This document shows positions 44,811 to 53,834 of a stretch of 64,000 nucleotides of DNA, one piece after another. Under the pieces are notes generated by a model. It saw nothing but the letters and a program-made list of their open reading frames with translations. It searched no databases and was not told the DNA's origin. This DNA is from Paenarthrobacter sp. (GTDB lineage Bacteria > Actinomycetota > Actinomycetes > Actinomycetales > Micrococcaceae): positions 44,392 through 108,391 of the forward strand of contig JAPSHX010000013.1 in assembly GCA_031179305.1 (NCBI GenBank), in the 5' to 3' direction. The translations under genes and the position numbers were made by a program. Position 1 is the first letter of the stretch. Each line of letters begins with the position of its first letter.

Positions 44811-46229
44811 TTAAGCCGGCCACACCATTTGGCGAGCCAACTGTTCGGTGAACTCCACCTCCGGCAACGGTCGCCCGAAGTAATACCCTTGCCCGCTCGC
44901 ACAGCCGATACTCCGGAGTGCCTCTGCCTGTTCGGCGGTCTCAATCCCTTCCCAAACACCCTCCAGGCCACAGGAGCGGATGACTTCCTGGATGGCGGCC
45001 AGGAAGCCGAGCTGCGAAGGGTCCTGGCCCAAGTCCTTGACGAACTGCCGGTCCACTTTTACCCGGTCCACAGGAAGTTTCCGTAGGTAGCCCATGGACG
45101 AGTACCCGGCGCCGAAGTCATCGATCTCGAGTCCGACTCCCAGCCTGTGCAGGCTTGCCAAGGTGTAGCGGTCCAGCTCGTTGTTGTGGATGATGGCGCT
45201 CTCGGTGAGTTCCAGCACTAGTGACTCCGGGGCCAGGCTCTCCTCGGCCAGGGCCTCACCGACGTCGTCCACGAAGTCGAGGCTTTGAAGGTCGGCGGCA
45301 GAAACATTGATGCGCATGGAGAAGTCGTGCTGCTTGGTGGCCGGGTTATCCCGCCACTGCCGCAGCTGGCCGACGGCCGTGCGCAGGACCCACCTGCCCA
45401 ATTCCGCGATCAGGCCAGTGGCCTCCGCAACGGGAATGAACTGGTCCGGCATGATCAGCCCATGAGCGGGATGATTCCAACGGACCAACGCCTCGCAGCC
45501 TTCGATCCTGCCAGTGGAGAGCTCCACGATCGGCTGGTAGAAGAGGACCAACTGGTCAGAACGGATGGCTTCGCGGAGCTCTCCCACTATTTGCCGCCGA
45601 AGCTGCCGGGCATGAAGGGTGGCGGGATCGAAGACCTTGAGCTTGTTCCTGCCCTCGGTTTTGGATTCTTCCATAGCCAAATCGGCCTCTTGCAGAAGGT
45701 CCTCGATGCCGTGATGTGGTTCCGCAGTGCGCAGCCCAAGGCTTGCGCCGCAGCGGATGCTGTTGTTGCCAAGGTCGATGTTCGGTTCCAGCGCGGCCAG
45801 GATGCGATTCCCGACGGCGGCGGCCCGGCTTTGCGGGGTGGCGGGCAACAGCACCGCGAATTCGTCGCCACCCAAGCGGGTGACGACGTCGTTCTCCCGG
45901 ACGGCCGAGCGGATGCGCATGGCAACGGTGACCAGAATCTGGTCCGCCGCGGCATGGCCGGCGGAGTTTTTCAGTGCCTTGAACCCATCCACGTTCAAAA
46001 GGAGGAGCGCAGGCGGGACGGCGCCCTTGGCCGTTGCTGCCTGGGCTTCCATGAATGAGTTCCCCAGTGCTTGGCGGTTGCCGAGCCCGGTGAGGGTGTC
46101 CGTAAAAGCCTCGCGGCGCTGTTCATAGCGTGCTTGGTGGAGCTCCTTCATCAGCGCCTGGACGTGCCGCTCCAATTTCTCGATCCGTGAATCAACGGTT
46201 ATCAACCTGTGTGGCTTGGAGCCTCTCAC
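44811..46229 (-). CDS. GGDEF-EAL cyclic-di-GMP enzyme
   Basis: 472 residues, soluble, with a short coiled-coil N-terminus (about 14-42). The GGDEF domain has an intact GGDEF at 120-124 and an RxxD inhibitory site at 111-114. The EAL domain has EAL at 246-248, ELTES, and DDFGAGYSS, all intact. Both synthesis and breakdown of cyclic-di-GMP are possible; in many bifunctional proteins one activity dominates. No sensor domain, so input may come from the partner encoded just upstream, with which it overlaps by 4 nt (ATGA). Confidence 0.93.
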   Translation of the reverse strand: MRGSKPHRLITVDSRIEKLERHVQALMKELHQARYEQRREAFTDTLTGLGNRQALGNSFMEAQAATAKGAVPPALLLLNVDGFKALKNSAGHAAADQILVTVAMRIRSAVRENDVVTRLGGDEFAVLLPATPQSRAAAVGNRILAALEPNIDLGNNSIRCGASLGLRTAEPHHGIEDLLQEADLAMEESKTEGRNKLKVFDPATLHARQLRRQIVGELREAIRSDQLVLFYQPIVELSTGRIEGCEALVRWNHPAHGLIMPDQFIPVAEATGLIAELGRWVLRTAVGQLRQWRDNPATKQHDFSMRINVSAADLQSLDFVDDVGEALAEESLAPESLVLELTESAIIHNNELDRYTLASLHRLGVGLEIDDFGAGYSSMGYLRKLPVDRVKVDRQFVKDLGQDPSQLGFLAAIQEVIRSCGLEGVWEGIETAEQAEALRSIGCASGQGYYFGRPLPEVEFTEQLARQMVWPA

Positions 46230-46729
46230 GACTCTTCCAAGAGTCGCAGGCTGGAGTCGGCAACAGCCTGCGGTTTGGCCACCGGGTTACGGCGTTCGTC
46301 CAGGAACAGCCGGTAGGAGGCAATGTCCAGCCTGCCATCCGGCTCCACCTTGTTTCCGGCACGGTACACGTGGGTGATCCACGCCCCGCCAAGGATCGCC
46401 TCAATCCAGGCGTCGCATTCCGCGAGCGGGAGGTGCACGCGGGTACCGGTGTTCCTGCGGTGACCCGCGATGGACACTGTGATGCAGCTACCAAGCAGGC
46501 CCTTGTCCGCTGTGAACCAGGCGAGGCCTTCGACGTCGGCCACGATGGTGAGGTTTGCGTTGGTGTCCTCCACCGACTGAACGGGACCCATCCTCACCGA
46601 ACGGCGGTCCGCGTTCAGCATGGTGGGTGTTCCAGCTTTGTAGGGAGGACTGGTGATGCCTTGCCGGAACGCGGACAGTTCTTGGGTGTGCTGGATCTGG
46701 ATCCGGGTGGTGAGTTCGTTGAAGGTCAT
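46226..46729 (-). CDS. Uncharacterised protein coupled between two cyclic-di-GMP enzymes
   Basis: 167 residues, no membrane segment or signal peptide. Contains GPVQSVEDTNANLTIVADVEG and GLLGSCITVSIAGHRRNTGT, an alternating beta-strand pattern, and a C-terminal helix. I recognise no family and no PilZ motif (RxxxR...DxSxxG). It overlaps both flanking genes by 4 nt (ATGA type), so the three proteins are made from one message, probably in related amounts. A sensor, effector or partner of the two enzymes is the natural hypothesis. Confidence 0.75.
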   Translation of the reverse strand: MTFNELTTRIQIQHTQELSAFRQGITSPPYKAGTPTMLNADRRSVRMGPVQSVEDTNANLTIVADVEGLAWFTADKGLLGSCITVSIAGHRRNTGTRVHLPLAECDAWIEAILGGAWITHVYRAGNKVEPDGRLDIASYRLFLDERRNPVAKPQAVADSSLRLLEES

Positions 46730-47904
46730 GATCGTGCCTCATCCGCGATAGTGGCCGCCTCGGGGCGGTCGGCTCCTACAATCCTGTTTCTTCCTTGCGC
46801 CTTCGCGCTGTAAAGGGCTGCGTCCGCTACCTCGATCATGAAATTGAGGTCGGCTACAGCGGGAATGCTTGACGTGACTCCGTAGCTGATGGTGGGGAAC
46901 ACGACACCCTCCGGGGTCGGCAAAGCTGCCATCCGGCGGCTGATTTCCGTAGCGATGTTCTCGGCCCGGTCCTGCGTAGCTCCCGGCAGGAAGAGGATGA
47001 ACTCTTCGCCTCCATAGCGTCCGATGAGGTCCGTGGACCTGACCGAGGTTGTGCAAGCGTCAGCGAATGCCTGCAAGGCCACGTCACCGGCCCCGTGGCC
47101 ATGCTCGTCGTTGACTGCCTTGAAGTGGTCCAGGTCAGCCAGGACTACGGCGGCGCCAGACCCAGTGGAGTGAAGGCGCTCTAGTTCCGTCGTAGCGAGG
47201 TCCAGGAAGGCTCCACGGTTGAGGAGTCCCGTGAGGTGGTCGCGGGTGGCACGTTCCCTTAGGCCTTTGATGAGTTGGTCGCTGGTCAGGGCCGTCATGC
47301 TGAAGGACACGGTCACCAGAAGCACCATGGATATCAGCGCCGAAGGTCCGGGCCCAAAATACGTGCGGAACGTGTAACTGACCGGCCCTTCGAGGGCATA
47401 AACCATCCAGCGGCCCAGATAGTAGAAGGCCAGCAGGCCGGCCGCGATGGACAGGGCCTTGTGGACTTGCGAATGCGAAGACTTGATAAACCAGAGATCA
47501 TAGGCGGCCAACGCTATGCCCAACGTCATCATGGCCAGATAAACGAAGCCTCCGGACCAAACGTTATTCCCGGGGCTTTCCAGAAAGGATGCGATGGCCG
47601 TGACTGCCGGACCACAAGCCAGCTGCCATGACGCGGCTTTCCGGTCCCGGAGGGTCTTCGCTCCGGCCCACACGCTGAAAGCGCCTGCAACCACCAGGAC
47701 GTTGCCCAAGGGGTTGGCCCACTGCTGGTGGGGCGTTCCGTTGAGGAGGAAGGCGGCATTCCCCGTCATGAACTCGAGCAAAGCCAAGCTCCACCAGCCG
47801 GCATACGGCGAGCGCGTGCGGTGGAATGAAGTACAGAACAGCACCAGGAGTGTCACTGTGACCACGCCCAGCGCGACCCTCACCGAGAATGCATCGAGCT
47901 CCAT
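46726..47904 (-). CDS. Membrane diguanylate cyclase
   Basis: About 392 residues from ATG 47904 (GAGGGGG 6 nt upstream). Six or seven hydrophobic segments in the first 200 residues form a membrane sensor module. The GGDEF domain follows with the active motif GGEEF and an RxxD inhibitory site (RSTD) five residues before it. Makes cyclic-di-GMP from GTP. First gene of a three-gene coupled operon ending in a GGDEF-EAL protein. The ligand of the membrane module is unknown. Confidence 0.93.
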   Translation of the reverse strand: MELDAFSVRVALGVVTVTLLVLFCTSFHRTRSPYAGWWSLALLEFMTGNAAFLLNGTPHQQWANPLGNVLVVAGAFSVWAGAKTLRDRKAASWQLACGPAVTAIASFLESPGNNVWSGGFVYLAMMTLGIALAAYDLWFIKSSHSQVHKALSIAAGLLAFYYLGRWMVYALEGPVSYTFRTYFGPGPSALISMVLLVTVSFSMTALTSDQLIKGLRERATRDHLTGLLNRGAFLDLATTELERLHSTGSGAAVVLADLDHFKAVNDEHGHGAGDVALQAFADACTTSVRSTDLIGRYGGEEFILFLPGATQDRAENIATEISRRMAALPTPEGVVFPTISYGVTSSIPAVADLNFMIEVADAALYSAKAQGRNRIVGADRPEAATIADEARS

Positions 47905-48013
47905 GTCCAACCCCCTCAGCTGGTCACCCTCCGGCCTTTGAGTTCAGTGTCCCGGGGCTTACTCAACCTCACTGCGACATTTGCTCAAGATTGGATCAAG
48001 ATAATAATGAACC

Positions 48014-48307
48014 ATGTGGATCGGTTGGATTGAGTTCGATGTCCTCTTGGGCGACGTCCATAGCCTCAAGGAGAAGCGCTCGCTGGTACGGCCCCTCGTG
48101 GCTGAGCTCAAGCGGCGATTCGAGGTGTCAGCCGCTGAAACGGGCCTGCAGGACCAACATAGGCGAGCACTGGTTGGTGCCGCTGTGGTGGCCCCGGACC
48201 ACGCGCACCTTCAGGAAGTGCTCGACGCCGTTGAACGGTTTGTGGCTGCCCGGCCCGAGTTTGAGCTGCTGAGCGCACGGCAACGGGAGCTGCACAGCGA
48301 GGACTAG
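48014..48307 (+). CDS. DUF503 (YlxP-like) protein
   Basis: 97 residues beginning MWIGWIEFDVLLGDVHSLKEKRSLV, whose core LGDVHSLKEKRSLVRPLV is the family signature. Small ferredoxin-like fold of unknown role, often found near ribosome-associated genes; here it stands alone. Its stop codon is 7 bp from that of the convergent GntR gene. Confidence 0.9.
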   Translation: MWIGWIEFDVLLGDVHSLKEKRSLVRPLVAELKRRFEVSAAETGLQDQHRRALVGAAVVAPDHAHLQEVLDAVERFVAARPEFELLSARQRELHSED

Positions 48308-48313
48308 CAGAGC

Positions 48314-48955
48314 CTAGTAGCCGATGACGGCCAGGCGGGTGGAGTCCAGATGCGCATCAATGGCCTGATGCGCGGCGTCGAGGCTTCGGCCGCGAAGGGC
48401 GTCAACAATCAACTGGTGTTCACGTAAGACGTCCCCGGCGCGATCGGTGCCTTGGCTGACTGCCTTGACGCCGATCCTGAGCTGCTTTTGCCGGAGCGAC
48501 GCATAGAAATCGGCAAGCACGGGGTTGCCTCCTGCCCGGACCATCAGGGTGTGGAATTCGGTATCCAGCTCAATGAACCGAGCCGGATCTTCCCGCGCTT
48601 CCTGTTGCTGGTCGATGATGCGCTGGAAGGCGTCGATCTGGGCGTCGGACATGCTCTCCACGGCTGATACGGCCCACTTTTCCACCACCGCCCTGGCTTG
48701 CAGGATGGCGCGGACATCGGGGTCCGAGATCGGCGGGACATAGGCGCCTTTGTGGGGCACGCGTTTGACGAACCCCTCGGCTTCGAGCCGCAGCAAGGCC
48801 TCACGCACGGGCGTCCGTGAAGTGCCGGTGGTCTTAGCCAGGACCCCTTCGTTGAGAAAGGTCTCCTCCTCACGGGGCAGGGCTGCGATGTAGCTTTTCA
48901 TCCACTGGTAGGCCACTTCTGGCTGCGACTGTGCAGTGGGGGTCATCTGGATCAT
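48314..48955 (-). CDS. GntR-family (FadR/FCD) regulator of the monooxygenase cluster
   Basis: 213 residues from ATG 48955 (AAAGG 6 nt upstream). Winged HTH at about 25-65 (TSRTPVREALLRLEAEGFV) and an all-helical FCD ligand domain with the metal-binding Asp/His set (FIELDTEFHTLMVRAGGN, REHQLIVDALRGR, HQAIDAHL). FCD regulators bind carboxylic acids. Divergent from the MFS transporter with GTATAC operators between them. Confidence 0.92.
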   Translation of the reverse strand: MIQMTPTAQSQPEVAYQWMKSYIAALPREEETFLNEGVLAKTTGTSRTPVREALLRLEAEGFVKRVPHKGAYVPPISDPDVRAILQARAVVEKWAVSAVESMSDAQIDAFQRIIDQQQEAREDPARFIELDTEFHTLMVRAGGNPVLADFYASLRQKQLRIGVKAVSQGTDRAGDVLREHQLIVDALRGRSLDAAHQAIDAHLDSTRLAVIGY

Positions 48956-48979
48956 GCAGAGCCTTTCTCGCCTAGCCCA

Positions 48980-49062
48980 GTATACGAGTTGCATTCAGAA
49001 CGAAGGGAGTCCTGAAAAAACTTCTGGTTCAAATATAGACACGTTGTATACAACTCGTCTAC
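48980..49062. promoter_or_regulatory. GntR/FCD operator region
   Basis: GTTGTATACAAC at 49043-49054 is a perfect 12-nt palindrome matching the TNGTNTACNA-type site of FCD regulators. A second GTATAC core lies at 48980-48985 next to the regulator start, and AACTCGT(A/C)TAC occurs at both ends (49052-49062 and, inverted, at 48980-48990). This is enough for binding at both promoters. Confidence 0.7.
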
Positions 49063-49119
49063 AGTCATCTTAGTGACACCGCTCACGCACTGGAATCTCC
49101 CCGCAAAAGGACCCCCACA

Positions 49120-50487
49120 ATGACCGAATTGAAGAAAGCAGAACTGAGGCGACAGAAGCACTCAAGCCTGCCCGTCGTTGCTGCTTCGAGCCTCGCCGGT
49201 ACCGCCGTCGAATGGTATGACTTCTTTCTCTACGGCACCGCGGCCGCGCTGGTATTCAACAAGCTCTATTTCCCCACCGACGATCCCATGGTGGGCACCA
49301 TGCTTGCCTTGGGAACTTTCGCAGCCGGCTTCCTTGCCCGTCCCATCGGCGCAATAGTCCTGGGACACCTCGGCGATAAGCACGGCCGCCGGGCCACCTT
49401 GGTTGCCAGCCTGATGCTCATGGGCGTGGCCACCACCCTCATCGCGTTTATTCCCTCCTACGCCGCCATCGGCTTGGCAGCACCTTTGCTCCTCCTGCTG
49501 CTCCGCTTGATCCAAGGCTTCGCCCTGGGAGGCGAGTGGGGCGGCGCTGTCCTCCTGGTCTCCGAACACAGCAATGAGAGCACCCGGCGTGCTTTCTGGT
49601 CTTCCTGGCCAAATATGGGCCCGCCCCTCGGCAACCTGATGGCCGCCGGCGTCCTGGCCATCCTGGCCGCAACCATGCCGGAGAGCGAATTCCTGGCATG
49701 GGGCTGGCGCATCGCGTTCGGACTGTCCGCGTTGCTGGTTGTGATCGGCCTCATCCTGCGGCTCTACGTGCAGGAAACCCCGCTGTTCAAAGAAGCACAG
49801 CGCAAGCGCGAAGCCGAGGGCAACAAGGAACGGAAACTGCCGCTGGCCATCCTGTTCCGCCGCAACTGGCGTGAAATCCTCATCGCAACCGGCAGCCGGA
49901 TGGGTGAGAACGCAGGCTTTTACATCTACTCACTGTTCATCATCACGTACGTCACCCAGATCATGGGGTTGCAAAGGCAGACCGGGCTTACCGCCGTCAT
50001 GATCGGCCAAGGCGTCGCTGTCATCGCCATTCCCATCCTTGCGGTCTATGCAGACAAGGTGGGCCGTAAGCCAATCCTGATTGGTGCCTCGATCGCTACC
50101 ATGGTGTGGGCCTTCGCGTTCTTCTTCCTGCTGAACACCGGCCAAGTATGGGGCATCATCGCCGCGGCTGTTGGAGGGCTCCTGATCTTCGCGGCATACA
50201 GCTCGGTAATCGGTGCGTTCTTCTCCGAACTCTTCCCCACGGACGTCCGATACAGCGGAACCTCAGTGTCCTACAACCTGGCGTCACTGATCGCAGGTTC
50301 GTTGTCCCCCATCATTGCCCTGGCGCTCTACAGCGCTTTCGGCACCGGCTACGCGATCGGCATCTACCTCGCCGCCATGGGCCTCATCTCCATGGTGTCG
50401 GTGATGTTCGCCAAGGAAACCAAGGGACTGAAGCTCAGCGATCTGGACAATGACGTGACCGCCGTCCTGAAAAAGGAGCAAGCATGA
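49120..50487 (+). CDS. MFS metabolite:proton symporter (MHS family), cluster uptake permease
   Basis: 455 residues, 12 hydrophobic segments. Starts SSLAGTAVEWYDFFLYGTAA-like (AGTAVEWYDFFLYGTAAAL), the MHS-family hallmark (ProP, KgtP, ShiA relatives), and has GHLGDKHGRR in the 2-3 loop. MHS proteins import carboxylates and related small acids. It is the first gene of the GntR-controlled cluster and overlaps the next gene by 4 nt. Confidence 0.92.
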   Translation: MTELKKAELRRQKHSSLPVVAASSLAGTAVEWYDFFLYGTAAALVFNKLYFPTDDPMVGTMLALGTFAAGFLARPIGAIVLGHLGDKHGRRATLVASLMLMGVATTLIAFIPSYAAIGLAAPLLLLLLRLIQGFALGGEWGGAVLLVSEHSNESTRRAFWSSWPNMGPPLGNLMAAGVLAILAATMPESEFLAWGWRIAFGLSALLVVIGLILRLYVQETPLFKEAQRKREAEGNKERKLPLAILFRRNWREILIATGSRMGENAGFYIYSLFIITYVTQIMGLQRQTGLTAVMIGQGVAVIAIPILAVYADKVGRKPILIGASIATMVWAFAFFFLLNTGQVWGIIAAAVGGLLIFAAYSSVIGAFFSELFPTDVRYSGTSVSYNLASLIAGSLSPIIALALYSAFGTGYAIGIYLAAMGLISMVSVMFAKETKGLKLSDLDNDVTAVLKKEQA

Positions 50488-51278
50488 AAATCGCGCTCGT
50501 CCAAGTGGCCAGCCCGGACTCCGAAACCCGCGAGGAACGGATTGATCGCGTGGAAGCCATCCTTCGGGGCATCAAGGGTGCAGAGCTCATCGTGCTCCCT
50601 GAACTCTGGAGCGCCGGCTACTTCCACTTCGATGCCTATGAGGACCTCGCGGAAACACTGGACGGACCAACAGTCTCCATGTGCTCGCGGGTAGCGGCGG
50701 AGTTGGGTGTCTATCTTCACCTCGGCAGCATCATCGAGGCTGGCGAGGACGGCCAGCTCAGCAACACTTCCATCCTGTTGGGGCCGGACGGCAGCGTGAT
50801 CCACACCTACCGGAAGATCCACGTGTTCGGCTACAAGTCCAAGGAGGCCAGCCTGCTCACTGCCGGCTCCTCACTTCCTGTAGTCCCGCTGCCATTCGGT
50901 GCCGTTGCCGGCATCACCTGTTACGACCTCCGCTTCCCCGGGTTGTGGATGGAGTTGAGCACCCGCGGCGCGGACATCGTGATTGTTCCCGCAGCCTGGC
51001 CCGCAGCCAGGCGGGAACATTGGCGGTTGCTCACCACTGCCAGGGCACTGGAACACCAGATCTTCGTGATCGCTTGCAACGCGGCAGGCAACCAGGAGGG
51101 CGTGGACCTTGGCGGGCACAGCCGCGTGGTGGACCCGGGCGGCAACGTCATCGCCGAGGCAGGGTCAGACGAAACCGTGCTGATGGTGGACATTGATCCC
51201 CGTCAGGTCCAGGCAGTCCGCGAAGAGTTTCCCGTCATTGGCGATCGCCTACCCGCCTACGACACTTTGACTGTTTAG
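50484..51278 (+). CDS. Carbon-nitrogen (nitrilase-superfamily) hydrolase
   Basis: 264 residues with the Glu-Lys-Cys catalytic triad in VLPELW, YRKIHVFG and GITCYDLRFP. The Arg after Cys-Tyr-Asp-Leu is typical of amidase branches (omega-amidase, deaminated glutathione amidase or N-carbamoyl hydrolase) rather than true nitrilases. In this cluster it probably removes an amide or carbamoyl nitrogen from a pathway intermediate (inference). The ATG overlaps the transporter stop. Confidence 0.9.
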   Translation: MKIALVQVASPDSETREERIDRVEAILRGIKGAELIVLPELWSAGYFHFDAYEDLAETLDGPTVSMCSRVAAELGVYLHLGSIIEAGEDGQLSNTSILLGPDGSVIHTYRKIHVFGYKSKEASLLTAGSSLPVVPLPFGAVAGITCYDLRFPGLWMELSTRGADIVIVPAAWPAARREHWRLLTTARALEHQIFVIACNAAGNQEGVDLGGHSRVVDPGGNVIAEAGSDETVLMVDIDPRQVQAVREEFPVIGDRLPAYDTLTV

Positions 51279-51288
51279 AGGAGAACCA

Positions 51289-51975
51289 ATGGAAACCACA
51301 AGGCAAGTCCCCCTCACCTTCAGGGTGGTGGGCACCGACAAGGCAATCGTGATCACCAACTTCCATGCTGTAGTGGCCGGCTACACGGGGCGCGATCCCA
51401 AGGCAGTCCAGCATCACATCGATGAGCTCGCCGCAATCGGCGTAGCTCCCCCACCGGAGGTTCCCATGTTCTACCGGATGGACTCGGACCTGTTCGAGAC
51501 CTCGGGCGAGCACGAGACGTCGGAAAACCTGACATCAGGCGAGATCGAGCCCCTCTACATCCGCCACGAAGGAAAGTACTACCTCGGTATCGGCTCCGAC
51601 CACACTGACCGGGATATTGAAGCCCGTGACATCGGCGATTCCAAGCGGGCATGCCCCAAACCTGTCTCAAACGAGGTGATCGCTGTCGAATCACTGGAGG
51701 ACCTGGATCTCGACGAATGCACAGCCCGTTCATGGGTTGACGGGACCCTCTACCAGGAAGGTTCGCTGAGCGGCTTGCTCAAGCCGGCCGACGTCGTCGA
51801 GCGTCTTCTCGCACGAACCGACATCGGCGACGCTGACTTTATGTGCCTGGGAGGCACTCTTCCCCTTCTGAACGGGAAGTTCGTAGACGGAACTTCCTGG
51901 AAGTTGGAGCTCTCCTTCCCGAATGGGACCACCATTGAACATAACTACAAAATCAAGAAAGGCTCACTCCGATGA
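51289..51975 (+). CDS. DUF2848 protein (fumarylacetoacetase-like), cluster enzyme
   Basis: 228 residues matching DUF2848: FRVVGTDKAIVITNFHAVVAGYTG at the start in short form LVVTN-like (VITNFHAVVAGYTGRD), then GIGSDHTDRDIEARDIGDSK and CLGGTLPLLNGKFV. The fold is related to fumarylacetoacetate hydrolases, which cleave C-C or isomerise 1,3-diketo acids at a metal site. A ring-opened intermediate of the monooxygenase product would suit. It overlaps the HpaB-like start by 4 nt. Confidence 0.85.
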   Translation: METTRQVPLTFRVVGTDKAIVITNFHAVVAGYTGRDPKAVQHHIDELAAIGVAPPPEVPMFYRMDSDLFETSGEHETSENLTSGEIEPLYIRHEGKYYLGIGSDHTDRDIEARDIGDSKRACPKPVSNEVIAVESLEDLDLDECTARSWVDGTLYQEGSLSGLLKPADVVERLLARTDIGDADFMCLGGTLPLLNGKFVDGTSWKLELSFPNGTTIEHNYKIKKGSLR

Positions 51976-53459
51976 GAACCGGAAAGCAGTATTTGAAGTC
52001 CCTGAACGACGGCCGGACGGTGATCCTCGACGGCGAGGTAGTCGGCAACGTCCTGGAGCACCCGGCCTTCGCCAACGTTGCCCGGACCATGGCCGAGCTG
52101 TTCGACATCGCAGCCGATCCTGCCAACGGCATGCAGTTCCACTCGGAAGAGATCAACGGACCGGCAAACCGCACGTTTGCCGCTCCCCGCACGCAGGAAG
52201 AGCTGGTCCTTCGTCGCCAGGCCATCGAAAAGTGGGCCAAGCACACCCATGGCTGGGTGGGCCGCAGCCCCGACCACGTCGGAACGTTCTTCGCCGCCTT
52301 CGGTTCCCACCCGGACGTCTTCAAGAACGACGAACGCGACTTTGCCGGCAACGTGGAGCGGTACTACAAGAAGATCCTGTCCGAGAACCTGTACCTCTCC
52401 TACGCGATCATCCCCCCGCAGGTTTCCCGCGCAACCACGGCGTCCGGTTGGGAAGGCGAATACCTGCAGGTAGGCGTCGTACGTGAAACCGAGGAGGGCA
52501 TCATTGTCCGCGGTTCACAGATGCTCGCCACAGGCGCGGCCATTGCCGACGAAGTCTTCGTCACCTGCATCAAGCCCCTGGGCCCGGACGATGTGGACTT
52601 CGCGGTCAGCTTTGCCATTCCGGTGGCAACCGACGGACTGAAGCTGTACTGCCGCCGTCCGTTCGCGCCGGCTGCAACCAGCGAGTTCGACTACCCACTG
52701 ACCAGCCACTACGACGAGCCCGACGCTTTGGTTGTTTTCGATGACGTGCTCATCCCGTGGGACCGAGTGTTCATCAACCGGAACATCGAAACCCTCCGCC
52801 GCCAGTTCTTCGACACCGGCGCCCACGCGCTGGGCAACTGGCAGGCCCAGATCCGGTTCTCCACCAAGTTGAAGTTCATCGCCTCCGTTGCCCGCAAAGT
52901 TGCGCAGGTGAATGGCACGGACAAGATCCCCGGCGTGCAGGAGAAGCTCGGCGAGCTCGCCGCCATTGTGCAGTCCGTTGAGTCAGCAGTCCTGGCCGCC
53001 GAATACACAGCAACCACGGACGACGCCGGCATGAGGGTTCCGGGCAAGAGCGCACTTTACGGGGCCATGGGCTTGCAGTCCGAGACGTACCCGCGCGTGA
53101 TTTCGATCCTCCGCGATTTGGTAGGCGGCGGCGTCCTGCAGCTGCCGTCCAGCATCGCCGACATGACCAGCAGCGTTACCCGGCCGGACATGGAGCGCTA
53201 CGTCCAGTCCCCGGGCGTTGCCAGCGAGGAACGCGTCAAGCTGTTCAAGCTTGCCTGGGACATCATCGGTTCCGAGTTCGCCGGCCGCCACCAGCAGTAC
53301 GAAATGTTCTACGCCGGTGCTCCGTTCGTGGTCCGCGGCGCCTACACCTACAGGAACTACGGCTATGACGCACTGGTTGCGGAGCTGGACACATTCCTCG
53401 CTTCGTACAGCATCGACAGCACGGTCAACGGGGCCGGCAACGGCATGGGAGGAGCATAA
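51972..53459 (+). CDS. HpaB-like FADH2-dependent monooxygenase, large component
   Basis: 495 residues, the usual length of 4-hydroxyphenylacetate 3-hydroxylase family oxygenases (HpaB, PvcC, pyrrole-2-carboxylate and chlorophenol monooxygenases). Acyl-CoA-dehydrogenase-like fold, with conserved YAIIPPQVSRA, the FDDVLIPWDRVFI loop and GGGVLQLPSS near the C-terminus. Uses FADH2 supplied by a reductase, here encoded two genes on. The cluster lacks HpaD/E/G/H-type ring-cleavage genes, so classical homoprotocatechuate degradation is not supported. The substrate is unknown. Confidence 0.9.
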   Translation: MRTGKQYLKSLNDGRTVILDGEVVGNVLEHPAFANVARTMAELFDIAADPANGMQFHSEEINGPANRTFAAPRTQEELVLRRQAIEKWAKHTHGWVGRSPDHVGTFFAAFGSHPDVFKNDERDFAGNVERYYKKILSENLYLSYAIIPPQVSRATTASGWEGEYLQVGVVRETEEGIIVRGSQMLATGAAIADEVFVTCIKPLGPDDVDFAVSFAIPVATDGLKLYCRRPFAPAATSEFDYPLTSHYDEPDALVVFDDVLIPWDRVFINRNIETLRRQFFDTGAHALGNWQAQIRFSTKLKFIASVARKVAQVNGTDKIPGVQEKLGELAAIVQSVESAVLAAEYTATTDDAGMRVPGKSALYGAMGLQSETYPRVISILRDLVGGGVLQLPSSIADMTSSVTRPDMERYVQSPGVASEERVKLFKLAWDIIGSEFAGRHQQYEMFYAGAPFVVRGAYTYRNYGYDALVAELDTFLASYSIDSTVNGAGNGMGGA

Positions 53460-53461
53460 CC

Positions 53462-53833
53462 ATGGCAAAGCCCGAAGTGGAGTTCACCCCCGTTTCCACG
53501 GTGGACTTCGCACCCTGCAACCCGCACATTGAGGGACTCTCCGAGGCCATCCTCGCCCGGGATTCGGACAACGACAGCGTCACGCGCATCCTCAAGTTCG
53601 AGCCCGGCACGGATACTTCCCCCAACGGCGTCCTCACCCACGATTTCTGGGAAGAGGTCTTCATCTTCGAGGGCTCCTTCGTGGATCAGCGCCTCGGGAA
53701 GACCTTCAAGGCCGGCGACTGGGCAACGCGGCCTCCCGGAATGGAACACGGACCATGGGTTTCCGAAAACGGCGCCAAGATGTTCGAAGTCCGGTACTAC
53801 ACGGATCCTGCACAAGCGGAGCGGAGCAACTGA
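53462..53833 (+). CDS. Cupin-domain protein, cluster enzyme
   Basis: 123 residues. Single cupin: first motif HDFWEEVFIFEGSF with His/Glu metal ligands, second motif PPGMEHGPW with His. May be a small dioxygenase, isomerase or hydrolase on a ring-hydroxylated intermediate. It is 2 nt after the HpaB-like gene and 1 nt before the flavin reductase gene. Confidence 0.85.
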   Translation: MAKPEVEFTPVSTVDFAPCNPHIEGLSEAILARDSDNDSVTRILKFEPGTDTSPNGVLTHDFWEEVFIFEGSFVDQRLGKTFKAGDWATRPPGMEHGPWVSENGAKMFEVRYYTDPAQAERSN

Positions 53834-53834
53834 C

